From contig JALLBK010000524.1 of the NCBI GenBank assembly GCA_036940085.1, positions 1 through 22,807 of the forward strand: DNA of 22,807 nt. Reading direction: 5' to 3'. The notes below the pieces were generated by a model. The model was not told where the DNA came from. It saw only the letters and a program-made list of their open reading frames with translations, and ran no database searches. This DNA is from Discostella pseudostelligera. Lineage: Eukaryota > Bacillariophyta > Thalassiosirophyceae > Thalassiosirales > Thalassiosiraceae. This document shows positions 11,608 through 20,690 of the stretch, piece after piece. The translations under genes and the position numbers were made by a program. Each line of letters starts with the position of its first letter. Position 1 is the stretch's first letter.

Positions 11608-13251
11608 ATGTTCAAACCCAGCTATCCCGCCCTCGCCATCCTTGCCCTCGCCTCCTCATCTCGAGGCGTCGACGCAGCCTGCACCTCCGGTACCATTGCC
11701 ACCCTCTCCGCCGGTGCCTCATGCACCTACGACAATTTCGTCGCAGCCCTATCGGCCGACTGTGCAGCCTCCATTGCCGATCTCTTCCTCAATGAGGCCA
11801 CCGGCTTGCCATTAGACGAAGCCGCTCGCAGGGCCGAAGTCGAGGCACTCTGTGAATACGACGCACCTACCCAATTCGTTGAAATCCAAGGCTCCTACCA
11901 AGATGATCGACGATACTTCGCCGGCGGTAGTGACTTGGTCGATGGATCGTCCAGTTGGAACGTACTTGCTGGTAAAATCAAACGCTTTGAGGCTAACTTG
12001 GGTACCAAGACAGTTATTGCCTTCCCGGAATATGCCGCCCGTATCGACTACAACTCTCAAAATAACTTGGGGGCCAATGGCTACCCAGCCAATATGAACC
12101 TCGAGACATCGTGCAACCTTAATACCATCATGTGCTGCTTCACCGATGCTAGTATCTCTAGCTTTGCCGACAATGCCGATGCTACCACCGATGTCTGTCG
12201 TCATGACTTGCGGGATAGTCCCCAGAGCAATCATATTGCAAATGGATGGAGTGTCTTTCCTGGTGCGGAAACTCCCACGCATTGTGTTGGATTTACATGG
12301 AACGATGGCGAGGAGGAGCTACTGGGCAACATGATGTATGAGGTTAGTTTGCGTCAGACTGCCACCAAGGGATATCGTCAGGGTGTTCCCGGTGCACCCA
12401 TGTGTGGATGTGTCGAGCACATGCCTGTCGTCGAGAGTTCCAAGTGTCGTACTGCCGTCAAGGATCCTGCCGGAATTGTGTATTCATTCCAATACAATGA
12501 AGATTCGGGATATGTGAGTGCATCCAATACCGTGGCGATCACCTATCAAGATTGTGCCAATGCCGATTTGGCAGCGCAGTACAAGGCCAATCATGCCGAT
12601 GATGTCGAGACCGCCGCTTTGATTGATGAACATCTCGTCGGTGCTGGCAATTGTGATGCCGATCTTGAAGAATATTTGAATGATGAACAATTCTTATTGG
12701 AGGGACAACATCCACGACGATATGCCCAAATTGACCACTCTGTTTGGTCGGACTTGGTTGTTGGTGAGGGCATCCGATTCTTGCCACCAAATCCTGATCC
12801 AATTGTGGCCGATACCGCCTTCCGGGCACTCATTGAGGCGGGATGTACAAATACCGATGGCACGCCACGATATTGCATGGTTCGTCGATTCTGTGATTCC
12901 TGCCCTCATGATTCACACATTGACATTTATTACAAGCGCAAAACTACCTTGCCGCCAATGGGTACCAACACTACCAATGGTGAAGTGTACTTCCTCGACT
13001 TGTTCATGAATCAATGGACTTCGTATAAGAACATTTTGAATACCGACTTTGAATTGTATTCCAATTATCAAGATGCATTGAATGGTGTGAACAAGTGGAT
13101 GGCTTGCAATTATGATTCTTCTGGTGTGGGTTTCCCAAGAGATTGTGGACCTAGAGATACGTCTGTGGGTGAATGGAACTCGTACACTAATCATAATTGG
13201 TTTGAACGGGCCAATCATCATGGATTCTACGTGGAGAAGCCTTCGGCGTAG
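11608..13251 (+). CDS. Secreted protein B: minimal, divergent paralog of A and C
   Basis: A single-exon, 547-residue protein starting at an ATG. Residues 1-23 are a signal peptide (MFKPSYPALAILALASSSRG, cleavage near VDA-AC). It keeps landmarks of the A/C module: an N-terminal cysteine-bearing leader, C-N-x-N-T-I-M-C-C near 169-178, HCVGFTW where A and C have HCHGFAW, GAPMCGCVEHMPV near 263-275, and C-D-S-C-x4-H-x-D-I-YYKR near 429-444 followed by DFELYSNYQDALNG. It lacks the WPKDRQANDGNG stretch, all jelly-roll modules and any Pro/Thr tail, ending shortly after the core. Its cysteine-rich core and signal peptide argue for extracellular location; molecular function is unknown. It has no intron, unlike A and C. 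It is divergent from A and convergent with D across a minisatellite-bearing spacer. Confidence 0.85.
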   Translation: MFKPSYPALAILALASSSRGVDAACTSGTIATLSAGASCTYDNFVAALSADCAASIADLFLNEATGLPLDEAARRAEVEALCEYDAPTQFVEIQGSYQDDRRYFAGGSDLVDGSSSWNVLAGKIKRFEANLGTKTVIAFPEYAARIDYNSQNNLGANGYPANMNLETSCNLNTIMCCFTDASISSFADNADATTDVCRHDLRDSPQSNHIANGWSVFPGAETPTHCVGFTWNDGEEELLGNMMYEVSLRQTATKGYRQGVPGAPMCGCVEHMPVVESSKCRTAVKDPAGIVYSFQYNEDSGYVSASNTVAITYQDCANADLAAQYKANHADDVETAALIDEHLVGAGNCDADLEEYLNDEQFLLEGQHPRRYAQIDHSVWSDLVVGEGIRFLPPNPDPIVADTAFRALIEAGCTNTDGTPRYCMVRRFCDSCPHDSHIDIYYKRKTTLPPMGTNTTNGEVYFLDLFMNQWTSYKNILNTDFELYSNYQDALNGVNKWMACNYDSSGVGFPRDCGPRDTSVGEWNSYTNHNWFERANHHGFYVEKPSA

Positions 13252-14033
13252 AGAATGAAAGTGTGAGCGATGGACTATTACTCTTCTCGGTAGAGAGGAG
13301 GCAGCATCGACGCAGTGAAGGTTGTAAATGAGAGACTGCCATTAGATTTCAGATTGTGTAATCATTATTAGAGAACACTAAATATAAGTACACTATTCGA
13401 GGAATTTCTTCCTTGTCAAAGTATCATTTTCATCATTGATTCTCCATAATACTGTCTCCATCCTCTGCTTCTGTACTGTCTCCACGAAGAGAGTGCAGAA
13501 GTCGGCAATGTGACGGTAAGGATCCACGTGACATCTTCTAATATCAGTTCAAGTTGCAGTCGTCGGCCACGTGGCAGTAAGATTCCACGTGGCAACACCT
13601 ATCGTCAGGCCACGTTGTGCTCATCAGCCACGTGGCAGTTTAATCCACGTGGCAATTCCTAATGTCAGTCCACATTATTGTCGTCGGCCACGTGGCAGTA
13701 GACTCCACGTGGCAACTCCAAGCGGCCGTCCACGTTGCAGGCGTTCGCCACGTGGCATTTAGTCTCCACGTGGCAACTCTTGATAGCTATACTCGTTGAA
13801 GTTGTCGGACACGTGGCAATAATCTGTGTTGCTTCCGTCCGTCGAGACTCTCTACGACGAACTCTCAATGGAGAGATGCTGTCGTATTAATATGGAAGCC
13901 GCCTTTACTACACAAGTATTCCGTTATCATCTATTTCATTATCTAATAACTCTCTCTTCTAAAGTGTGTAGGTAACTGCGAATTGCCATTCCCCGGGGTT
14001 ACTCCTTCTCCTTGGTTTTGGTAATAACAAAAT
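13252..14033. other. Convergent 3' intergenic region between B and D
   Basis: About 780 bp between two stop codons. The outer parts are AT-rich, likely 3' UTRs. The middle (about 13494-13830) is the CACGTG minisatellite described separately. Short open frames inside it are by-products of the repeat; the 60/61-bp unit length does not preserve a frame. Confidence 0.65.
13494..13830. repeat. About 60-bp minisatellite with paired CCACGTGGC palindromes
   Basis: Five to six tandem units of 60-61 bp, the outer two degenerate. The four central units start near 13559, 13620, 13680 and 13740. Each holds GCCACGTGGC (13566, 13627, 13687, 13747) and, 18-19 bp on, a second CCACGTGG (13585, 13645, 13705, 13766). 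Single CACGTG cores remain in the edge units at 13525 and 13810, giving ten in about 290 bp. A weaker third site, CCACGTTG, appears at 13610 and 13730. CACGTG is the classical G-box/E-box core bound by bZIP and bHLH factors; whether it is bound here is unknown. Confidence 0.92.
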
Positions 14034-15853
14034 TTACAACTCCCCATCTTCGACAAGCGGCACCGCCGCCCTCTCTTCTTTCACCACGTCGATATAGAAA
14101 GTTTTTGGCCCCGCAATACCCACTCCATGTCCATCCAATATCCAAATATCATATCCAGTACCATACTTGACCAAATCCAAGTCGGATACTTTCAATGTAA
14201 ATGTTCCCGCTTCAAGTTCCGCGGGTGCTTTTGTGCAGGGTGTAGAGCAGAAGGGGAAGGAGAGGATGGGTGCGAGTGATCCATCTTGGGGGTGTGCCTG
14301 TGTAATTGTTGTGAAGTGGAGAGGGGTGAGCAAACGACGAGCAAGAGGAATGATTGCGAATAGTGCAAGTAGAAGTGATAACGTACCATTCTCATGTAAA
14401 CTCCCATAGTATACAATTTGATATCCTCTCCATCAGTAGTTGGTTGGTCAGGTGGGGTGACAATCACACCCGAAGTAGTAGTGGTGACAGTTGTGGCCTC
14501 GGTGGTTGTAGTCTTGTCCTTGCCCTTTGGCGTAGTAGTAGTGGTGGTAGTGGAAGCAGCAGTAGTACCCTTGGTCGTCGTGGTGGTACCTGCAGCAACC
14601 GTTGTCGCTGTAGTAGTAGTCGTTGTAGTCTTTCCACTTCCACCGGCAAAGAGATTCGCCATCCTCCTCCTCTGCCTACGAGTCGTTTCCTCCACCACTC
14701 CAATGTCATAGGTTACCGTCACCGTGGCATTCGTTTCATACAAATCCGAATCGGTAATCAAGATATAATTCGCCAATGCCTCACGTGTGGCCAATACCAT
14801 ACCTCCATCGGTACCGGAACCATATCCCATGTCCTTTTGGGCCTTGGTATCCTTCTCCTTCTTTGCTTTATCCACATTAACCTTGCTCGTTTTGCTTTGC
14901 GATCCTTTGGCACTTCCGTCATGATTGACCAGTCCATGCTTAGGTCGGAAATCAATCTCTGCTTGTTCCTTTTCTTTCATGGCTTCGGTAGCGATCATGT
15001 AGAAGGTAGCTGGACCTAAAATGGCGGCACCATGTTCATCAAGGAAGTAGATATCAAATCCAGTACCATATAGATTAGGATCGAGGATGGTAGCATCGGT
15101 AGTAGTGATTTGAGCAGATCCGACATAGTTGACAATGGGTGGTACGATGGGTCCAAGATCAATGTCGGTGTTATTATTCGTAGGCTCAGTGGAATTATTA
15201 TCTGGGAGAGTAGAATTACCATCAGTAGAATTGTTGGCATCGGCAATAGCAGCATCGGCGGCGGCCAGTGCAGCCAATGCCTCGGTGGCGGCGGCCTCGG
15301 CCTCGGCGGCTGTGAGATTAGCATCCAACTCTTGCAATTTTCTTGAACTGCCGCCAGCAGCATTCTTGTTGACAATGCTCGTGGGCTTGACAGCAAATAT
15401 CGGTTCCAATGCACCACCCTGTGGATCGGCCATGCGCATAAAGACACCGAATTCCCAATCATTGACATGACTCACGTTCAACCGAAGGAGAGTTTCGGTG
15501 GATATGCCGGTTAAGTTGTTATTCAATTCGAAGGTGATGGAGATGGGTGCATTGTAAATGTAATTGTTGGTGATTTGCGTGTCGAGGAGAATGCCGCTGT
15601 AGTAGGCCGATGAGGCGGTCGGGGTGACGGTTGGCGTGGTGGGGGTGGTGGATGGTGGCGAGTTGGGGGTGTCGTCCTTTTTGTTCTTGTTGTTATTCGA
15701 GTTCTTCTCTGCCTTTTGGAGCATGCGCTTTAGCATGGCGGTGTTGCGAGGCTTGCCGATGCCCCCCTTGAGAATAGAGGATGCCATTGCCGATGATGAT
15801 GTTGATGAGGCGGCGCATACAGCGATGAGGGCGACTGCGGATGACGACTTCAT
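14034..15853 (-). CDS. Secreted protein D: duplicated module with Thr-rich, N-glycosylated linkers, two exons
   Basis: Exon 1 is 15853-14387 and exon 2 is 14297-14034 on the minus strand. The 89-bp intron (GTACGT ... ACACAG, phase 0) joins ...MGVYMRM-AHPQDGSL..., matching the internal repeat FMRMADPQGGAL in exon 1. The product is 576 residues. Residues 1 to about 24 are a signal peptide (hydrophobic ALIAVCAASS, cleavage near SAMA). Two homologous modules (about 81-290 and 370-570) share MRM-A-x-P-Q-x-G, then YGTG(F/Y)DI(Y/W)(F/I)LD-x-HG and I-x-GP-x-TFY. Between them are an Ala/Glu helix, a linker with several N-x-S/T sites (NNST, NST, NNT), a Lys-rich patch near 315-340, an RRQRRR patch near 393 and a Thr run of about 55 residues. 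The composition suits an O- and N-glycosylated surface or wall protein; function is unknown. It is not homologous to A, B or C as far as I can see. Confidence 0.84.
14298..14386 (-). other. Intron of secreted protein D
   Basis: An 89-bp phase-0 intron with donor GTACGT and acceptor ACACAG on the minus strand. Read-through gives a His/Pro/Ser-rich tail that breaks the module, whereas splicing restores the second module repeat exactly. Confidence 0.88.
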
Positions 15854-16574
15854 GGTGGCGGTAGTGAAGGTGGTACTACTTCAATTCAATTGCAAATCTA
15901 TTTTGTGGAGTGCGCGAAGAGCGAGGTAGAGATTCGACAGCACCGCCAATGTATCAAGAATAGTATGAGAGTGGATGATGATGATATTGAGAGACAGGAG
16001 CCTGACTACTATGATTAGCACCTATGAGCTCCTCGTCGGCGCCATCAAGGTAAATAAGTATTGTCGAAGGTCCATGTGGCAGTGGATTTGTCGTGTCGGC
16101 CTCATGAAATGATCAGTGACCGATGCCCATTCACTGATCATTTTATGTGAATATCCTATTTTTTTACAGGGTTCATCTGGATGATTTCGTTGCGCTTCCT
16201 GTAAGTGTCGCGTAAATGGCTCTCCTATCTCTGATAAGAGTAACGATTCGAGATTCGAGCCGGGTCATTGAAGGTCATTAATCTGTTTCTCCGGGCTTCG
16301 CAAGTCACGCACCATCGGACGTGCGTACTTAAGGGAAGTCATTTTATTCATTGACCGCCAGTGAAGCCGGTGCCGGGTGGCAAAAGCACGTGCGCGCTGG
16401 CTGCCGACTCCAACTCCAATTGCATTGAATTGAATGCACCATTCTCTGCCTCAATTGGCACATAATAATCCATCCGACGCTCGACGCCGACGACGACTCT
16501 CCGCTCTCCCAACCCATAATAATTATTGGCCATCTAGTACACGAACAGTTAGCAGTCAAGTTTCCCGAATAATC
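15854..16574. promoter_or_regulatory. Shared divergent promoter region of secreted proteins D and C
   Basis: About 720 bp between two divergent ATGs. It contains the 17-bp-arm inverted repeat at 16103-16147 and a GGTCATT direct repeat at 16263-16269 and 16273-16279, the latter also found upstream of B. No gene is supported here; short open frames lack conserved features. The final 150 bp before the C start is probably its 5' UTR. Confidence 0.6.
16103..16147. repeat. Inverted repeat (17-bp arms, 11-nt loop)
   Basis: The left arm CATGAAATGATCAGTGA (16103-16119) pairs with the right arm TCACTGATCATTTTATG (16131-16147) with one mismatch; the inner 13 bp match perfectly. Each arm contains TGATCA. 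It may be a dyad operator-like site, a hairpin or a footprint of a small mobile element. Confidence 0.85.
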
Positions 16575-19397
16575 ATGAAGGCCTCCCCCGCCGCCGCATC
16601 GGCACTCCTCGCCGCCATGATGCTCGCCATCGGTGCCACCGCCGAAGAATGCGTCACGGGCGGCTTCCTCCTCGAATTTAATGGTCAATGCACCCCCGAA
16701 GCCATCATCGCCGCCTACGAAAGTCAAGTCTTTCACGCCCCCGGGGGCATCTCGCCCTCTTGTGCCATTGACGCCGAAACCGACCTCCTATCCAAACTCA
16801 GCGCATCGGGCTCCACCCTCCAGTCATTATGTGATACCGTCTACGCCAATCAAGAGGTTGTACCATTCAGTAATGCCGCCAAACGTAGTACCGATATGCA
16901 ATTCGAACAAATGTTCTTCAATGGACGTACCGATTGGCAAGAGGAAGTCGAGACCCTCTACGATGATTACGGCCGCGTCGCCTCGACTACTGCCACGGCC
17001 ATCTTGGCCGATGATGCCGAAGCGGTACGTGTCTTCTTCGAAAGCGTGGCTCAAGGCCGACGTGTTTCTTGGCCTGGCGAACAACTTCCCAATTTTGCCA
17101 ACACCATGGGTGTAACTGATACGGCCGGGGCACCCACCTGTGTTACCAACGCGGCCATGTGTTGCTGGCCCAAAGATCGTCAAGCGAATGATGGCAATGG
17201 CAATTGTGCCAAACCATATGATACCAACTGTGTCGATAAAGATGTCGCCGACAATACCGACTTGTGCTATGTATCCAACGATCGCGGAACGGAATCTACG
17301 GGATACAATAGTGAGTTGGGATTTACCGCCTTCCCTAATGATAATGCCGATGGAGAGGGTGCTATCCATTGTCATGGATTTGCATGGAGCAACGATGCTC
17401 AGGATGGTTCGGCGCGATACAAGGCGAACAATCTATTCTTCGTGAGCATGTATGATCATATGCATAATCGGGGATATGTTGAGAATGTTCCTGGTGCCCC
17501 CATGTGTGCATGGTAAGTAGTGTGTTGATGAATTGATGAAGATGCCTTTTCGTCGAACGGTCACTTAAACAGTCATCATGCATGTCACTAATTCTTCTTT
17601 TCTATTTGCGTCTTCTCTCTCCTCTTCTTCATGTGGGCATTTTTTGATCATCATCGTCGTGCACCACCAAACATCATTCATGATAACCGTCATTGCAGCG
17701 TCGAGCAAATGCCCACCGTCACCCGCTCCGACTGTACCCAAATCAATCTCACCGAGACCATCACCATCGAATACGACTCCTCCACCGGACTCTTCGTGCC
17801 CAAACTCACCGCGGTCAAGGTTGCCTTCGCCGCCTGCCAGGGCATCAACAATCGCAACAACGATCTATGGGCCTACATGGCCCGTCTGTACTACCAGGGC
17901 GACATCACGCCTCAGCAATTCGGTGTGGCCGGACGGATCATTACCAACGAATCCACCTGCGGCACGTCGACGACCAAGTATCAACTTAATAAAATTGCCC
18001 TCACTACCGGATATGATCATGATGTATCCACCTGGACCAATGTGGCTGGACGGGAGGCGCTCAAGCTTCGTGAGACCTATGGTCATCGAGCCTTTGTCAA
18101 GAGTTTGACTCCCGATGCTACCGCCGGGCATTATGGTATCATTTATCGTGCCTGTGCCTCGTGTACCAAGACACATATGAAGATATATTACCGTAGGTTG
18201 ACTCCCATTCCGGAAACGTTCAATCTGCTCAGTAACATTCTCTACGATCGCAATAATGGAGCAGGTCAGAATGTATGGAATACGGACTTCTCCTTACATT
18301 CCACCTATGCAGATGCCATTGCGGGTGCGAATGCATGGAAGTGTCCCGGGGGTGTATACAATTACGATCAAACCTTCTATGGCGAGTGCTCTCCGTCGGG
18401 CACACGTGTGTCCGGCCAACGCAGTCTCTTCCATCCAGGGTGGGATTCCGAAAAGGTCGATGTAGCCTACTATGTTAACAAGGCCGAGGATGCTGCCACT
18501 AGTTTGCTGATTGAACCAACCACAACCATTGGGCCTGGTCAGTGGGCGAATTATGGTGCGGGTATTGCATTTGAGAATCCAACCGATCGTACTATGTACA
18601 TGAGCGGCGCGGGTAGTGACATTTGGGGTAATGCTGATGACTTTAGCTACTGGTCTGAGACAAAGAGCGATGATCATCAGAATATAATTGTACGTGTCAG
18701 TGGTCTCTCGAGTATGTACAATACCGCGCCAAGTGCTTGGTCCAAGACGGGGATTATGATTCGTTCGACTTTGGAACCCGGTTCGCCACATTACTCCTTG
18801 TTCCTCACTGGGACTCAGGGAGTGTGCACCCAGGGACGGATGACTCTGAACGGTGGGCCGTCCCATTGGAATTGTGTCAATATCGGTGCCAAGGCGGCAT
18901 GGATCAAGATCGAGAAACGAGTGAATACCTTCTCGTCGTTTGCGGGGGTTGAGACCGTAGTCGGCGGCGACCCATCCACCATCACATGGACCCCAATCCA
19001 GTGGACGACTCAGATAATTCCTGCATTTGCGGCGGGCCAATCCTACCGAGTGGGCCTTGCCGTCTCTTCAAACAGCTACTATCCTATCGAGGCGACCTTT
19101 ACGAATTACGTTTCTCAAATGGCAACCTTATCTCCGACATTATCACCAACTTCGTTCCCCACTCGTTCACCCACGAACGTTCCGACTTCGACACCCACTC
19201 GACTACCGACGTCCAAGCCAACACCTGCACCCTCGCGTCTACCAACGTCCAAGCCAACACTTGCACCTACCACTTCGAAGCCGACTACCAGCAAACCTAC
19301 TACAAAGCCGACTACTGCTAAGCCGACTGCAAAGCCGACTACTGCTAAGCCGACTGCTAAGCCGACTGCAAAGCCGACTACTGCAAAGCCAGTGTAG
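16575..19397 (+). CDS. Secreted protein C: cysteine-rich module, one jelly-roll module, Pro/Thr/Lys tail, two exons
   Basis: Exons are 16575-17512 and 17699-19397 with a 186-bp intron (GTAAGT ... TTGCAG). Splicing joins ...APMCA-C-VEQMPTVTRSDC..., colinear with MCGCIEQMPIVTRSDC in A. The product is 878 residues. Residues 1-23 are a signal peptide (cleavage near ATA-EEC). The core (about 115-590) has MCCWPKDRQANDGNGNCA near 195, HCHGFAW near 266, MCAC near 310-313 (Ala where A and B have Gly), and C-A-S-C-x3-H-M-K-I-YYRR near 465. One jelly-roll module (about 595-788) carries GAGSDIWGNADDFSYW and KTGIMIRS. The last 90 residues are a Pro/Thr/Ser tail, SPT- and FPT-type motifs passing into (T/A)KPT repeats, a composition common in diatom wall and adhesive proteins and a likely O-glycosylation region. 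The start was chosen as the ATG directly before the signal peptide; an in-frame ATG at 16434 would bury it. Confidence 0.87.
17513..17698 (+). other. Intron of secreted protein C
   Basis: A 186-bp phase-2 intron, donor GTAAGT and acceptor TTGCAG. It splits the MC-x-C motif codon. Both A and B are uninterrupted at this position. Confidence 0.88.
19293..19391 (+). repeat. Coding tandem repeat (AAGCCGACT-type) encoding KPT units
   Basis: Repeats of AAGCCGACT with short TACT/GCA/GCTA spacers encode (T/A)KPT units at the very C-terminus of protein C. The near-identical codons suggest recent expansion by slippage or unequal exchange. Confidence 0.8.
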
Positions 19398-19800
19398 TAG
19401 AGACTACGAGTGGAGGAGATTGGGTAGAGAATTTGTTGACGGTATCATTACCCTAACGTTGAGTAATTGGGAAGTTAATCGCCGCCACCATTCATTCATC
19501 AACGTGGTAGTGTGGCAGCAGTAGTAGTTAGTACTAAGATAACCGAAACGACAACATGTATTTGTTCTTTTACATAGTGCAATGACAAAAATATTGTCTA
19601 CTATGCCCTGCTGCTACTAGGCTGGTTCTTGGCTGGCCGGCACACTTTCTCCTCCTCTCTTTTCTATCCCTCTATGTACCAAAAGCATACAAATCCACAC
19701 TTCCATGGTGGCACCATTTCAATATCGGCATCTCCTTAAAAGGGTTGTCAATTGCAGTAATCTTTCCACTTCTTGGGACACTGTCTCCGGGAAGTCAATT
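19398..19800. other. 3' flank of gene C; compositional boundary
   Basis: About 400 bp with no recognisable gene. The first part is presumably the 3' UTR of C. CpG frequency falls toward 19.8 kb, where the CpG-poor region begins. Confidence 0.5.
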
Positions 19801-20690
19801 TGTTTATACTTCCTCCCAATGATGCTAGTAGCAATCTGAGCAATGCTGACCATGCTGGTTGCTAGTTGTGACAAGGATGCATGCTTATCAAGAATGCTGG
19901 TGCTGGCCAAGAAGAATAGTACTGCTGGCCAAGAATGCTGCTGAAATGAAGAAAACAATGTAGTACTAGTAGTATGATGATCAATAATCAGTGAGGCTGA
20001 GCATAAATGCTGGTGCAGGTGACTGGAGATGACAAGGAACAAGGATGCAGATGCATGCTGATGCTGACCAACAATGATCATGCTGAACAATTATCAATGA
20101 TCAGTTGTCCAACAATGCTGAATAATTCTGCTGCTTTTTGCTGGTGATTGGTGACAATGATGCATGCTAGCTGATTGCCAACAATGCTGGCCAATGCAGA
20201 AAAAATAAGCTGATCAATAATGATATGGTATGCTGCTGATGGTGACAGATGTGCTATGCTGACCAACAATACTAATGATGCTGGCCAATGATAAAGCTGA
20301 CCAAGAATGCTGCAAAATGATGTGACCAAGAATGCTGAATGCTGAGCAATGTTGCTGCTGTAGTAACTGATGAGGGGAGGAAGAGGATGCATGCTGACCA
20401 ATGCTTCTGACTAAACAAAATGTCAGCAAAAAGCCTCAACAATGCTGACCACAACTGCTGAGGACCAAAAATGGTAAAGTACTGTCTGTCCAACAATGCT
20501 GAAATGCCAATGCTGACAAATTCTGCTGAATGACCTGGCTGAGCTACATTGCTGCTGAGCAATGGCAATGTTGCTACTGGTGACAGTGGTGCATGCTGGT
20601 CAACTACGCTTACCAATGCTGAACATTGAGAATGCTGGAATGTCATGCTACCATACCCATACTAGCATCTAGCATTGCTGCAGGGGGTAA
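19801..20690. repeat. Degenerate AATGCTG/CCAACAATGCTG-type repeat tract
   Basis: Nearly 0.9 kb dominated by variants of AATGCTG, TGCTGACCAA and CCAACAATGCTG at irregular spacing, such as the runs near 19850, 19910, 20060-20120, 20180, 20255-20350 and 20430-20530. Only one CpG is seen. The minus-strand open frames it generates recur in S/I/V/G/Q/H-rich words and have no domain content, so I treat them as repeat by-products. It is probably an old, diverged satellite or repeat-derived tract. Confidence 0.7.

Noticed and set aside
13494..13830. Possible CRISPR array (regular repeats with spacers)
   Set aside because: Spacers between the palindromes are themselves similar from unit to unit, the unit is a minisatellite, and the context is eukaryotic with no cas genes.
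13571..13868. Open frames across the CACGTG minisatellite on both strands
   Set aside because: Unit length is 60-61 bp, so frames drift; there is no recognisable protein feature.
16434..16574. 47-residue N-terminal extension of secreted protein C
   Set aside because: It would place the signal peptide (MKASPAAASALLAAMMLAIG) internally; paralogs A and B start directly at their signal peptides.
20078..20646. Minus-strand frames of 107-124 codons
   Set aside because: They are repetitive products of the AATGCTG words, with no conserved domain or plausible start context.
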